NCBI GenBank assembly: GCA_001767435.1
Contig: MEKT01000025.1
Coordinates: forward strand, 1 to 56,501
Source: Acidobacteria bacterium RIFCSPLOWO2_02_FULL_65_29
GTDB lineage: Bacteria; Acidobacteriota; Vicinamibacteria; Vicinamibacterales; CAVVIG01
Length of the DNA: 56,501 nucleotides
Direction of reading: 5' to 3'
Under the pieces are notes generated by a model. It did no database searches. It worked only from the letters and a program-made list of their open reading frames with translations, and was not told the origin of the DNA. A program made the translations under genes and the position numbers. Position 1 is the first letter of the stretch, and the number at the start of each line of letters is the position of its first letter. Of this stretch, positions 18,591-25,602 are shown piece by piece.

Positions 18591-18779
18591 CCAGAGACAT
18601 CCACGGGCGACGTGCTGTATCGCTTCAACACGGGCGGCCCGATGGGCGGCGGCGTCGTCACCGATGCGGCGGGCGGCCGGCAGTACGTGGCGGTGTCGTC
18701 GGGAAGCCCGTCGGATTTCTGGGTAATCGGCCACAGCGGATCGCCGACGATCGTCGTCTTCGCCCTCCCGCGACGTTGA
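18591..18779 (+). pseudogene. C-terminal remnant of a PQQ-dependent dehydrogenase
   Basis: The frame ending at 18779 reads G-D-V-L-Y-R-F-N-T-G-G-x-M-G-G-G-V-V, then G-R-Q-Y-V-A-V-S-S-G-S and finally S-P-T-I-V-V-F-A-L-P. This is the last propeller blade of PQQ alcohol dehydrogenases. No more than 60 codons remain and there is no start, so the rest of the gene has been deleted. It lies between the antitoxin promoter and the tRNA gene. Confidence 0.65.
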
Positions 18780-18790
18780 ACGCTTTGCGC

Positions 18791-18831
18791 CGGCGTGTAG
18801 TGCAGGACTTCAGTCCTGCCTACGGCGGCGC
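18791..18831. repeat. Dispersed palindromic repeat, copy 1
   Basis: The core GCAGGACTTCAGTCCTGC (18802-18819) is a near-perfect palindrome flanked by TGTAGT and CTAC. About 39 of 42 bases match the copy at 39407-39450, including the outer CGCCGGCG and GCGGC. It belongs to a REP-like family. Confidence 0.75.
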
Positions 18832-18861
18832 GCCCCCCTTCAAGCGGTGAAGACGGCGGGC

Positions 18862-18867
18862 TATAAT
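18862..18867 (+). promoter_or_regulatory. -10 box of the tRNA-Ser gene
   Basis: Perfect TATAAT 31 bp upstream of the mature tRNA 5' end; the matching -35 position (18839-18844, TTCAAG) is only partly conserved. Confidence 0.5.
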
Positions 18868-18898
18868 GAAAGGTCCGCTTCAGACACGCGTCGCCAAC

Positions 18899-18989
18899 GG
18901 AGAGGTACCGAAGTGGTCGTAACGGGCGCGCCTCGAAAGCGTGTTGTCGGGTAACCGGCACGTGGGTTCGAATCCCACCCTCTCCGCCA
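18899..18989 (+). tRNA. tRNA-Ser(CGA)
   Basis: A 91-nt class II tRNA. The acceptor stem GGAGAGG (18899-18905) pairs with CCTCTCC (18979-18985), followed by G and an encoded CCA. The anticodon loop contains CTCGAAA, giving anticodon CGA, which reads UCG serine codons. A long variable arm (TTGTCGGGTAACCGGCAC region) is present as expected for tRNA-Ser, and the T-loop is TTCGAAT. A T-rich stretch follows at 18991-18999. The 3' end of this tRNA is duplicated near 37.86 kb. Confidence 0.93.
18969..18989 (+). other. Putative attachment site (left) in the tRNA-Ser 3' end
   Basis: The 21 bp at the tRNA 3' end, from the T-loop CGAATC to the CCA, recur with one mismatch at 37848-37868 in the same orientation. 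Integrases of the tyrosine family commonly recombine at exactly this part of tRNA genes, keeping the tRNA intact on one side. Confidence 0.45.
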
Positions 18990-19149
18990 TTCTGTTTTTT
19001 TCGCAATACTTACGGGCTTTGATCGTCGATCTTTCGCCTCCGCGAAAAACTTGACAGCCGTGATACCGGCGCGCTCGATGCGCAGCACTCTATGGCGATC
19101 TCGTGGTGCGTGGCCGCAAACCAAGTCAGGGCCCCGGTGTTCTGTGACC

Positions 19150-19180
19150 TTGACCTTGGAACCGTTCAAGGGTGGACGAT
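19150..19180 (+). promoter_or_regulatory. MerR-type promoter/operator 1
   Basis: TTGACC (-35, 19150-19155), a 19-bp spacer holding the dyad ACCTTGGAA-CCG-TTCAAGGGT (19153-19173), and GACGAT (-10, 19175-19180). The over-long 19-bp spacer with an internal dyad is diagnostic of MerR-family activated promoters. The arms have two mismatches. It drives the metal-binding protein gene and probably merR itself. Confidence 0.75.
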
Positions 19181-19219
19181 GTCCGAGTATGTTCCAGCTA
19201 CGCCCTTAGGAGGCCAGAG

Positions 19220-19780
19220 ATGCCACGTCACATTCGAAGTATTGCCGTCATCGTCATGGTTGTCGCGTGGTGGGCGTTCCCCATCGGTGCGCAGCCGCCG
19301 GCCACCACACCGGCACAGTCCCACGAGCAAGAGCACGCCGGCGGTCAGCATCAAGGCATGATGGGCGCCGGGCACGACGCCGGCATCATGACGGGTGTCC
19401 ACGAGATGTTCATGGGTTACGAGCAGCTGACCCGCTCGGTGACGGTGCTCCCCGATGGCATCAGGACCGTCACCGAGTCGGCCGACCCGAAACTCGCGCA
19501 GCTCATCAAGGACCACGTGACCGCCTCCAACGCCCACGTCGCCAAGGGCGTGGATCCCGGCCTGCCGATGGAGAGCGACGCCCTACACGCGATCTTCAAG
19601 TATCAGACGGAGATCCGCACGACCGTGGAGACGACGCCGGCGGGTATCATCGTTACCCAGACTTCGAGCAATCCCGAGGCGGTCGCGGCCCTCCAGCAGC
19701 ACGCGGCGGAAGTGACCACGTTCGTCAGGGAGGGCATGGCCGCGATGCACACCGCCATGATGAAGAAGCGCGGACAGTAG
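19220..19780 (+). CDS. Exported His/Met-rich protein, MerR-regulated, unrecognised domain
   Basis: A 186-residue protein. Residues 1-24 form a signal peptide ending A-Q-P. A linker rich in His, Met and Gly (about residues 32-60: E-Q-E-H, Q-H-Q-G-M-M, H-D-A-G-I-M) looks metal-binding. The remaining 120 residues form an alpha/beta domain with M-G-Y at its start and T-P-A-G-I-I-V-T-Q-T-S-S-N-P-E-A-V near the end. I do not recognise the family, but the same domain forms the N-terminal half of the methyltransferase protein encoded 550 bp downstream. AGGAGG lies 7 bp before the ATG at 19220. A MerR-type operator precedes it, so a role in binding or sensing a metal ion in the periplasm is inferred. 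Confidence 0.75.
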   Translation: MPRHIRSIAVIVMVVAWWAFPIGAQPPATTPAQSHEQEHAGGQHQGMMGAGHDAGIMTGVHEMFMGYEQLTRSVTVLPDGIRTVTESADPKLAQLIKDHVTASNAHVAKGVDPGLPMESDALHAIFKYQTEIRTTVETTPAGIIVTQTSSNPEAVAALQQHAAEVTTFVREGMAAMHTAMMKKRGQ

Positions 19781-19816
19781 GCGCGTCGACCGGGCCGCCG
19801 ACGGTATCATGTCCGC

Positions 19817-20287
19817 ATGAGCGAGCCGTTCCTGCGCATCGGCGAGCTGGCCGCGCGTGCCGGAGTCAGTCCCGATTCGATCCGCCACTACGAGCGGCTG
19901 GGGCTGCTGCCGGCACCGGGCCGTACGGACGGCGGCTACCGGCTGTTCCCGCCCGCGGCGGTCGAGCGGGTGCAGCTCATTCGCAGCGCCGTACGGGTGG
20001 GCTTCTCGTTGCGCCAACTGGCCGCCTTCCTTCGCGAGCGCCAGGCCGGCGGGGCCCCGTGCCGGAAGGTGCGGGATGCCGCCGAGCGGATTCTGGCGAG
20101 TGTCGATGGCCAGATCGCCGAACTGCAGGCCACCAAGGTATCACTGCGCACGATGCTCCACGATTGGGACGAGCGCCTGGCCCGGACACCCGCGAACCAG
20201 CCCGCGCGACTGCTCGACGCGATGGGGCCCGCGAGCACCCGCGCGACCCGCACGTCCCATCCCAAAGTCACGCGCGCCGCGCGGTGA
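19817..20287 (+). CDS. MerR family transcriptional regulator (metal-sensing type)
   Basis: A 156-residue MerR protein. The N-terminal winged helix reads I-G-E-L-A-A-R-A-G-V-S-P-D-S-I-R-H-Y-E-R-L-G-L-L (residues 8-31) and is followed by G-G-Y-R-L-F. The dimerisation helix carries a single cysteine, C82, in A-P-C-R-K-V-R, the position used for metal ligands in ZntR/CueR-like proteins, but the typical C-terminal second cysteine or histidine loop is missing. It sits between two genes that each follow a MerR-type operator, so it is almost certainly their activator. The inducer cannot be predicted beyond a thiophilic metal or thiol-reactive compound. Confidence 0.9.
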   Translation: MSEPFLRIGELAARAGVSPDSIRHYERLGLLPAPGRTDGGYRLFPPAAVERVQLIRSAVRVGFSLRQLAAFLRERQAGGAPCRKVRDAAERILASVDGQIAELQATKVSLRTMLHDWDERLARTPANQPARLLDAMGPASTRATRTSHPKVTRAAR

Positions 20288-20296
20288 CGCGGGGCC

Positions 20297-20327
20297 TTGA
20301 CCCTGGAATCGTTCCAGGGTCTAGCAT
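20297..20327 (+). promoter_or_regulatory. MerR-type promoter/operator 2
   Basis: TTGACC (20297-20302), 19-bp spacer, TAGCAT (20322-20327). The spacer region contains a perfect dyad ACCCTGGAA-TCG-TTCCAGGGT (20300-20320). The predicted start point falls on or next to the ATG at 20334, so this message is probably leaderless. Confidence 0.85.
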
Positions 20328-20333
20328 GCTCCC

Positions 20334-21509
20334 ATGACATCACTCACCCGTATCGCGCTCGCTACCGCGCTCGTCAGCGCCTTCGCCTCTGCCGCATCCG
20401 CCCAGCACTCGGCCATGCCTGGCGGCATGACGCACGAGCAGCACATGAAGCAGATGAAGAAGGACGCCGAGATGAAGCAGCACGGCAATGTCGCCATGGG
20501 TTTCGACCAGGACGCGACGACGCATCACTTCACCATGACCACTGATGGCGGCGCGGTCGCCGTCGCTGCCAACGATCCGGCCGACACAACGAGCCTCAGC
20601 CAGATTCGCAGCCATCTGCAGGAGATTGCCGTGGCCTTCAAACACGGCGATTTCGGGAAGCCGCTGGCGACGCATAGCGAGTTTCCCCCGGGCGTGCCGG
20701 TCATGCAGCGGCTGAAGAGCGAGATTGCCTACACCTATGAGCAGACGCCGACCGGCGGGATCGTCCGCATCGCGACGTCCAACGCCGAAGCGCGAACGGC
20801 GATTCACGAGTTCCTGGCCTATCAGGTGACGGAGCACAAGACTGGCGATCCGCTGAGCCCTTCGAACCACGCCGCGGCGAACCAGGGCCACGACCAGGCC
20901 GGAGCACACAACCCGAGCGGCGCGCAGGCCGACCACTTCGGGCGCCACTTCGAAAACGCTGCCGACTGGGTCAAGACCTTCGACGATCCGGCGCGCGACG
21001 GCTGGCAGATGCCCGACCGCGTCATCGAGACGCTGCAGCTGAAGCCCGGCCAGCGTGTGGCGGACATCGGCGCCGGCACGGGCTACTTCACGACGCGCCT
21101 GGCGAAGTCGCCGGCGGCCCCAAAGGTCTACGCGGTGGATATCGAGCCCTCGATGGTTGAGCACCTGACCCATCGTGCGAAGGGGGAGGGGCTCACCAAC
21201 GTGACCGCCGTGCTGGGCGGCGCCGACAAGACGAACCTGCCCGAGGCCGTGGATGCGGTGCTGGTCGTGGATACCTTCCACCACATCCCGAACCGTGTCG
21301 CCTACTTCACCGCGCTGAAGGCCCACTTGAAGCCGGGCGCCCGGCTCGCGATCGTCGACTTCCGCAAGGAGGCGCCGCAAGGTCCACCGGTGGAGTTCCG
21401 CTTCACGCCGGATCAGATCAGCGCCGAGCTCGCACAGGCTGGATTCCGGCTGCAGGCCCGCCACGAGTTCCTGCCGCAGCAGGTCTTTCTCATCTATGGC
21501 GTGAAGTAG
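20334..21509 (+). CDS. Exported class I SAM-dependent methyltransferase with N-terminal metal-binding-type domain
   Basis: A 391-residue fusion. Residues 1-23 are a signal peptide with an A-S-A cleavage site. A His/Met-rich stretch (about 24-52) is followed by the same unrecognised domain as in the 19220 gene (about 53-165; shared T-P-x-G-I-V and S-N-x-E-A motifs). A linker leads to a Rossmann methyltransferase domain (about 215-391) with the SAM motif V-A-D-I-G-A-G-T-G at 242-250, an acidic residue at the end of strand 2 (V-D-I-E-P) and V-V-D-T-F-H-H-I. A secreted SAM enzyme is odd, since SAM is cytosolic. Under MerR control it may methylate a metal(loid) or an envelope component; both are inference. 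Confidence 0.8.
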   Translation: MTSLTRIALATALVSAFASAASAQHSAMPGGMTHEQHMKQMKKDAEMKQHGNVAMGFDQDATTHHFTMTTDGGAVAVAANDPADTTSLSQIRSHLQEIAVAFKHGDFGKPLATHSEFPPGVPVMQRLKSEIAYTYEQTPTGGIVRIATSNAEARTAIHEFLAYQVTEHKTGDPLSPSNHAAANQGHDQAGAHNPSGAQADHFGRHFENAADWVKTFDDPARDGWQMPDRVIETLQLKPGQRVADIGAGTGYFTTRLAKSPAAPKVYAVDIEPSMVEHLTHRAKGEGLTNVTAVLGGADKTNLPEAVDAVLVVDTFHHIPNRVAYFTALKAHLKPGARLAIVDFRKEAPQGPPVEFRFTPDQISAELAQAGFRLQARHEFLPQQVFLIYGVK

Positions 21510-21685
21510 GCACCCCCGTGGGCGGTAGCCAGTCCGCGGTGGCTGCGCGGGCCTCGCTGTCACCACGGCGCTGAATGCTGCATCTCTCCAGTAATGAGGC
21601 TTACGGCCGGTCGTCCGGAAGGCCCTCTTCGGGGCCTTCGGTCTCGCGCTGCTGCTGGCCCTTGGCTTGACGCAGTGACGCGGCT
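21510..21685. other. Intergenic region with a short hydrophobic open frame
   Basis: No gene is supported. The plus strand at about 21609-21680 can encode a short hydrophobic segment ending L-A-L-G-L-T-Q before a stop, which might be the relic of a membrane protein's last helix, but the frame has stops just upstream. Confidence 0.3.
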
Positions 21686-22771
21686 TCACTTTGGTTTCCG
21701 CGCCTCCAGGATTATCTGCTGATCGATCAAGCGCTGCGCCTCCGCCTCGAGCGCGGCCGCGCGCTTGTGATCGTTCTCGAGACCCGCGAGGTCCCTGAGG
21801 ACGAGCGCCTTCGTCAGCAGTGCGAGCTGCGACTCCGGATCGAGCGTGAGCGCTTCGTCCAGCCCGGTGCGCGCCTCGGCCAGCAGCGTCCGCTGTCGGG
21901 CCTCGGGAGTCTTCGGATTCACTTTGATTGAGTCGCGCAAGGCCGACGCGACCAGGGCTCGCACCTCGGCATCCTTCGGAAAGCGCGTCCCGACCCGGCG
22001 CATCGCGTCGATGTACGCGTCCATCGTCTTTTCGCTGTACAGCAGGCTCGCCAGCACCATGTGTGCCGCCGGTTCGTTCGAATAGCGTTCGGCCGCGCTC
22101 TTGAAGAACGCGTCGGCTTCAGCGCGCCGCGCGGGGTTGTCGGACAGGTAATAACCGTGCAACCGATGCATCGCGTCGCTCCGCTGAGCGGGATCGGGCG
22201 CGAGCTCGATGGCGCGCTTGAAATGATCTTCGGCGCTCGCGAGATTCCGCGCGCGCTCGGCCGCGCTCGCAAGCGGCGCGGTGTCGGCGAGCGCCCTGCC
22301 CAAGGCCAGATGCTCCGCCGCGGTCCGGGCCATCGGCTCTGCTTCGGCGAATCGCAAAGCCGCGATCAGCGCGTCGAAGCTCGGCGGCGGCTCCGCCGGC
22401 TTGGCGGGCGCAGCGGAGTCCAGCGCGAAGTTCACGGTCACCGTCATGATGACGGCGACCGGCTTGCCGTGGATGATCGTCGGCTCGTAGACCCACTGCT
22501 TCACGGCGTCGACTGCGGCCTGATCGAGCATCGGGATCGACCGTATGACCTTCGTATCGGACACGGTGCCGGCAGGGCTGATCGTCGCCTCGATCACGAC
22601 GCGGCCTTCGATCCGCGCAGCCCTGGCATCCGGCGGATATACGGGCGGAACATTCTTGATGATGGTCGGCGGCTTCATTGTGTCCGCCGCGGCGGGCGCC
22701 TGACCTCCGGACGATTGCACGGCGAAAGCGGCGCCAGTCACGGCGACGACGAGTGTCGCGAGCATCTGCAT
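21686..22771 (-). CDS. TonB C-terminal domain protein with TPR-like repeats
   Basis: A 361-residue exported protein. A signal peptide (residues 1-23) precedes a TonB-type energy-transducing C-terminal domain at about 30-125 (V-Y-P-P-D-A-R-x-A-R-I-E-G-R-V-V-I-E-A, K-V-I-R-S-I-P, A-V-K-Q-W-V-Y-E-P). The remainder is helical with tetratricopeptide-like pairs (about 155-350; A-x-x-H-F-K-R-A-I-E-L-A-P-D, L-D-E-A-L-T-L-D-P-E-S). The domain order is reversed relative to classical TonB and there is no proline-rich spanner, so it may be a periplasmic scaffold and not an energy transducer. The ATG at 22771 is chosen because GGAGG lies 7 bp before it; an upstream ATG at 22831 gives no signal peptide. 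Confidence 0.8.
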   Translation of the reverse strand: MQMLATLVVAVTGAAFAVQSSGGQAPAAADTMKPPTIIKNVPPVYPPDARAARIEGRVVIEATISPAGTVSDTKVIRSIPMLDQAAVDAVKQWVYEPTIIHGKPVAVIMTVTVNFALDSAAPAKPAEPPPSFDALIAALRFAEAEPMARTAAEHLALGRALADTAPLASAAERARNLASAEDHFKRAIELAPDPAQRSDAMHRLHGYYLSDNPARRAEADAFFKSAAERYSNEPAAHMVLASLLYSEKTMDAYIDAMRRVGTRFPKDAEVRALVASALRDSIKVNPKTPEARQRTLLAEARTGLDEALTLDPESQLALLTKALVLRDLAGLENDHKRAAALEAEAQRLIDQQIILEARKPK

Positions 22772-22836
22772 ACAAGGCCTCCAGGACGTCGCGTCACGGT
22801 ATCGGTTTTTCTCAAAGGAGTCGCACGTCATGAACT

Positions 22837-23105
22837 CTACTCGTCGATTGTCGAACGAGAACGACGACGGGGAAGCGTCCAGTTCTCGACGATCAGCCCT
22901 TTCACGCGGCCGAACTCGGCGGTGTTGTTCGTGACGAGCCTGAGCCCGAGACTGCGTGCGTGGGCGGCAATGAAGAGATCGTTGGCGCCGATCATTTCGC
23001 CCCGGTTCTTCAGATCTGCACGGATCTGGGCATCGTGGGTCGCGGCGTCGTCGGGATACTCGAGAACCGCGACGTGGGGAAGGAAGGCCATGCCATATAC
23101 GCTCG
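22837..23105 (-). pseudogene. Truncated VapC toxin (C-terminal half) fused to a vap-type operator
   Basis: The frame encodes H-V-A-V-L, D-D-A-A-x-H, I-G-A-N-D-L-F-I-A-A-H-A-R-S-L-G, T-N-N-T-A-E-F and V-E-N-W, the second half of a VapC PIN domain with catalytic D of A-N-D and the last acidic residues. The first third, including the catalytic D near residue 7, and the whole antitoxin gene are missing. Directly upstream is the palindrome TATACGCTCGTATA (23096-23109), which resembles a vapBC operator, so an internal deletion seems to have joined the operator to the 3' half. An open frame continues further upstream to 23484 but looks non-coding. Confidence 0.65.
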
Positions 23106-23270
23106 TATATAGCATCCGCGTGCTTGAACGACTTGTCAAAAGGCGGCCTCGTTCCACGGCGGGCTGCGGCGGGGCCTGTGTGTGGATCGTGACCGCGAGA
23201 GGCGGGATCAGCAAGGCGCCGCGCATACGCGGGAATACGGACGGGCGGCGATAGCCTCGTGAGTCTTCGA

Positions 23271-24437
23271 TCAGTGTTCCTGAACCGGCGGCTTCACGCT
23301 CGACGCCGGCTTGGTTCCCTTGAGAATCCAGCGCTGCATGCGCCGGCCATTGCCGGCCTCGCCGGTGTACATCCGGCTCTTCGAGTCGATGGCGATCATG
23401 TGCGCGCGGATGAACTCGCCGGCCTGGCGCCCAGGTTTGCCGAAACGGTCGAGAATGGCCAGGTCCTTCCGGCGGAGGATCCACACGCGTTGGTTCGTGC
23501 CGTCGATGAGGTAGAGCAGGCTCTGCTCCGCGTCACGCGAAAACTGCAGGCTGAAACCGCTCCCCGAACCGCCGGTTTCCGGACGGACGAATCTTTCCAT
23601 CAGGTACTCGCCGTTCTGACGGAACACCTGGATGCGGTTGCCGCGGCGATCCGAGACGTAGATGAGTCCGTCCTTGGAACCGACGAGGCCGTGCAGCGTG
23701 GAGTACTGCCGCGGCGGTTTGGCCGGGTTCACCGGATACGCGTACTTCTCCGCATCGTCTGGACGCTTGCCGTACGCGCCCCAATGCCGCTTGTACTTGC
23801 CGGTCGCGGCGTCGTACACCACGACACGCTTGTTGATGTAGCCGTCGGCGATGAAAATCTCGTTCGTCTTCGGTTCGACGTAGAAGTTGGCCGGCCCGCC
23901 CAGATGATCGGGATCGTTGCTGCCCGAGTTTATGCCCGGCCGACCGATGGTGAGCACGTGCTTGCCGTCCTGCGTGAACTTCATGACGTGCATGCCGTTG
24001 CTCGTGCCCATCCACACGAAGCCGTTGTGGTCGATGTAGATGCCGTGCTCCTGGTCGAACCACGTGTAGCGCTCGCCGGGCCCGCCCCAGGCGCGCAGCA
24101 CCCTGCCCTCCGGGTCCAGCTCCAGAACGGGCGGAGCGGGAACGCAGCAGTCGGCGATGGGCGGCTTGACGGCCGCGCCGATCTCCTGCGGGGTGAGGCT
24201 CGATGGCATGTGGATCACCCACAGGTGATCCCGGTCGTCCACGAACAGCCCGCGGATGTCGCCCAGGATCCAGTCATTCGGCAGCGTCGGCGGCCACGTG
24301 GGATCGACCTCGTAGATCGGCAGCCGGTCGGCCGTTGGCGACCCGGGGGCAACCTTGGCGGTCGCCCCTTGCGCGTCGGCTACCACCGGCAGGAGCAACC
24401 CGACAACCAGACCCCCGAAGGCGCGTGCATGGAGCAT
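23271..24437 (-). CDS. Exported six-bladed beta-propeller (NHL-type) protein
   Basis: A 388-residue protein with a signal peptide (residues 1-22, ending A-D-A-Q). The rest consists of NHL/6-bladed propeller repeats such as D-x-x-G-F-V-W-M-G-T-S-N-G, N-E-I-F-I-A-D-G-Y-I-N-K-R-V-V-V-Y-D and G-L-I-Y-V-S-D-R-R-G-N-R-I-Q-V-F. A C-C-V segment near residue 97 could form a vicinal disulfide. Related proteins are annotated as peptidyl-glycine monooxygenase-like or SMP-30-like but mostly lack catalytic data. The ATG at 24437 is preferred to a GTG at 24458 because it starts the signal peptide; neither has a clear ribosome-binding site. Confidence 0.8.
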   Translation of the reverse strand: MLHARAFGGLVVGLLLPVVADAQGATAKVAPGSPTADRLPIYEVDPTWPPTLPNDWILGDIRGLFVDDRDHLWVIHMPSSLTPQEIGAAVKPPIADCCVPAPPVLELDPEGRVLRAWGGPGERYTWFDQEHGIYIDHNGFVWMGTSNGMHVMKFTQDGKHVLTIGRPGINSGSNDPDHLGGPANFYVEPKTNEIFIADGYINKRVVVYDAATGKYKRHWGAYGKRPDDAEKYAYPVNPAKPPRQYSTLHGLVGSKDGLIYVSDRRGNRIQVFRQNGEYLMERFVRPETGGSGSGFSLQFSRDAEQSLLYLIDGTNQRVWILRRKDLAILDRFGKPGRQAGEFIRAHMIAIDSKSRMYTGEAGNGRRMQRWILKGTKPASSVKPPVQEH

Positions 24438-24517
24438 GACCGGAGGATTATCCCGCACTCGAGCTGCGAATTGACAGTGGCCCTAGAGGCCGCACCGTGA
24501 ACGCGTCAATCCGACGT

Positions 24518-25057
24518 TTATCTAGAGCTTTTTCGGCGTGACTCGAGAAAGGCAATGTCTTCGGCGTCGCCCGGTGCCGAACGCGCCGCTTTGGCGATCC
24601 TTTTCAGCCGCAGGAGGTCCTGCTCAGAGGCGACGTCGAACACCTGACGGCGAATCCTGATTCGCGTCGCATGCTCGGCGAGCGTCGCGGCAGGGATGGG
24701 GAAATCGAACAGGAGGTCGACGCGAAGGCCTGTCTCCGCGTTGAAGAAGTACGCGCTCGCCGGCGCATCGAGGCGAAGCCGGATGGCCGCCACCTTTCGA
24801 TTGCCGATCGTCGAGATCACCTCTCCTATGCCGTTCAGACGTGAGACGAGTTGGAGTCCGCGGTTGTAGAAGAGACCGATCGTTCGAGCGAGACGGTCTC
24901 CGGGATGCGCGATCACGAAATCGAAATCGCGCGTCACTCTGCGTGATCCCAGCACCACAAGGGCCATGCCTCCCACGAGCACTGGGTCGAGGCCGAGGGC
25001 GCGTAGATCCTGGACGATTCCGCCGACCGTTTGGAGATGATCACCTGGGTCGAGCAT
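24518..25057 (-). CDS. Nucleotidyltransferase-fold protein (AbiEii/DUF1814-like)
   Basis: A 179-residue protein. L-V-G-G-M-A-L-V-V-L-G-S-R-R-V-T-R-D-F-D-F (residues 27-47) is the G-G-x-A...D-x-D core of minimal nucleotidyltransferases of the AbiEii/MNT kind; the third acidic residue could be D113 in V-D-L-L-F-D-F. The C-terminal S-E-Q-D-L-L-R-L-K-R-I-A segment (L-x-x-x-K) is also typical. Such proteins are toxins of type IV or MNT-HEPN-like systems, adding nucleotides to tRNA or proteins. The gene starts directly after the stop of the small upstream gene (no gap), which supports a toxin-antitoxin pairing. Confidence 0.75.
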   Translation of the reverse strand: MLDPGDHLQTVGGIVQDLRALGLDPVLVGGMALVVLGSRRVTRDFDFVIAHPGDRLARTIGLFYNRGLQLVSRLNGIGEVISTIGNRKVAAIRLRLDAPASAYFFNAETGLRVDLLFDFPIPAATLAEHATRIRIRRQVFDVASEQDLLRLKRIAKAARSAPGDAEDIAFLESRRKSSR

Positions 25058-25318
25058 TTACGATCCCGCCGGATAGATCCCTGGCAACGGGCCGGCGAAG
25101 GTGCGCAGGTGCCGGACGGCGGTCGGCTGCCCGCGAAGGTCGCCGAGGACGGCGGCATATCGGAAGTTGTCGGCAATGCGGCGGGCGGCCTGGAGTGACT
25201 GACGCCGAGCCTTGCCTCCCAGGGACGCAATTCGTTGCTTCTCCGCGACGGACAACCGCTTGCCACGTGCTCGTCCCCCCCTGTGCCCCAGGGCTCTGGC
25301 CATTTCAGATGCGTTCAT
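25058..25318 (-). CDS. Small basic protein, probable antitoxin partner
   Basis: An 86-residue protein of no family I recognise with certainty. The first half is basic and glycine-rich (L-G-H-R-G-G-R-A-R-G-K-R-L-S and L-G-G-K-A-R-R-Q-S), two similar motifs separated by a short helix, as in some DNA-binding antitoxins; the second half is helical and hydrophobic. The stop is immediately followed by the nucleotidyltransferase start. The ATG at 25318 agrees with the predicted transcription start, so the unit is likely leaderless. Role as antitoxin and repressor is inferred from position and the operator-like palindrome in the promoter. Confidence 0.65.
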   Translation of the reverse strand: MNASEMARALGHRGGRARGKRLSVAEKQRIASLGGKARRQSLQAARRIADNFRYAAVLGDLRGQPTAVRHLRTFAGPLPGIYPAGS

Positions 25319-25325
25319 GGCACAT

Positions 25326-25354
25326 ATGTTACTTAGCGCTAAGCACAAAGTAAA
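25326..25354 (-). promoter_or_regulatory. Promoter with a palindromic operator in its spacer
   Basis: On the minus strand: TTTACT (-35), 17-bp spacer, TAACAT (-10). The spacer contains the perfect 12-bp palindrome CTTAGCGCTAAG (25332-25343). A repressor bound there would cover the promoter completely. Confidence 0.7.
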
Positions 25355-25404
25355 CGCGACCAACATCGCTCAAGACACGAGTGCCGCTCGCGAGCCGTGG
25401 CACA

Positions 25405-25575
25405 ATGGCCCGACAATTGAGGGTGAGTCAGACGCCGACGCTGTTTGAAAAGCCGTCCGGGTCCGGCGAGAGGCCGCGAACCGGCTTCGGCCTTCCGCCC
25501 GATCTGCTCGAGAAGTCCCGACCCCAAACCGGTATTGTGGGTCTGCTGGCGCTCATCGCCTCTGGAATAGCACTC
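25405..25575 (+). pseudogene. N-terminal remnant of a signalling or membrane protein
   Basis: From the ATG at 25405 the frame reads about 55 codons including G-F-G-L-P-P-D-L-L-E-K-S-R followed by a hydrophobic G-I-V-G-L-L-A-L-I-A-S-G-I-A-L segment. The L-P-P-D-L-L-E then membrane-helix pattern occurs at the start of some acidobacterial sensor kinases and cyclases. Downstream the frame runs antisense through the radical SAM gene, so only the 5' end of the original gene remains. The identification is weak. Confidence 0.35.
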
Positions 25576-25602
25576 AAGGCCCCTCGCCCGGGGCCTCGCC
25601 GC

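Noticed and set aside
18248-19006. A 252-codon minus-strand frame covering the antitoxin, spacer and tRNA-Ser
   Set aside because: The upstream part translates the reverse complement of the tRNA gene (giving the familiar G-G-I-R-T-H-V artefact); only the last 72 codons are a real gene.
23105-23484. N-terminal extension of the PIN protein
   Set aside because: The frame is open but Pro/Arg-rich and antisense to the propeller gene; it contains no PIN residues and crosses the operator palindrome.
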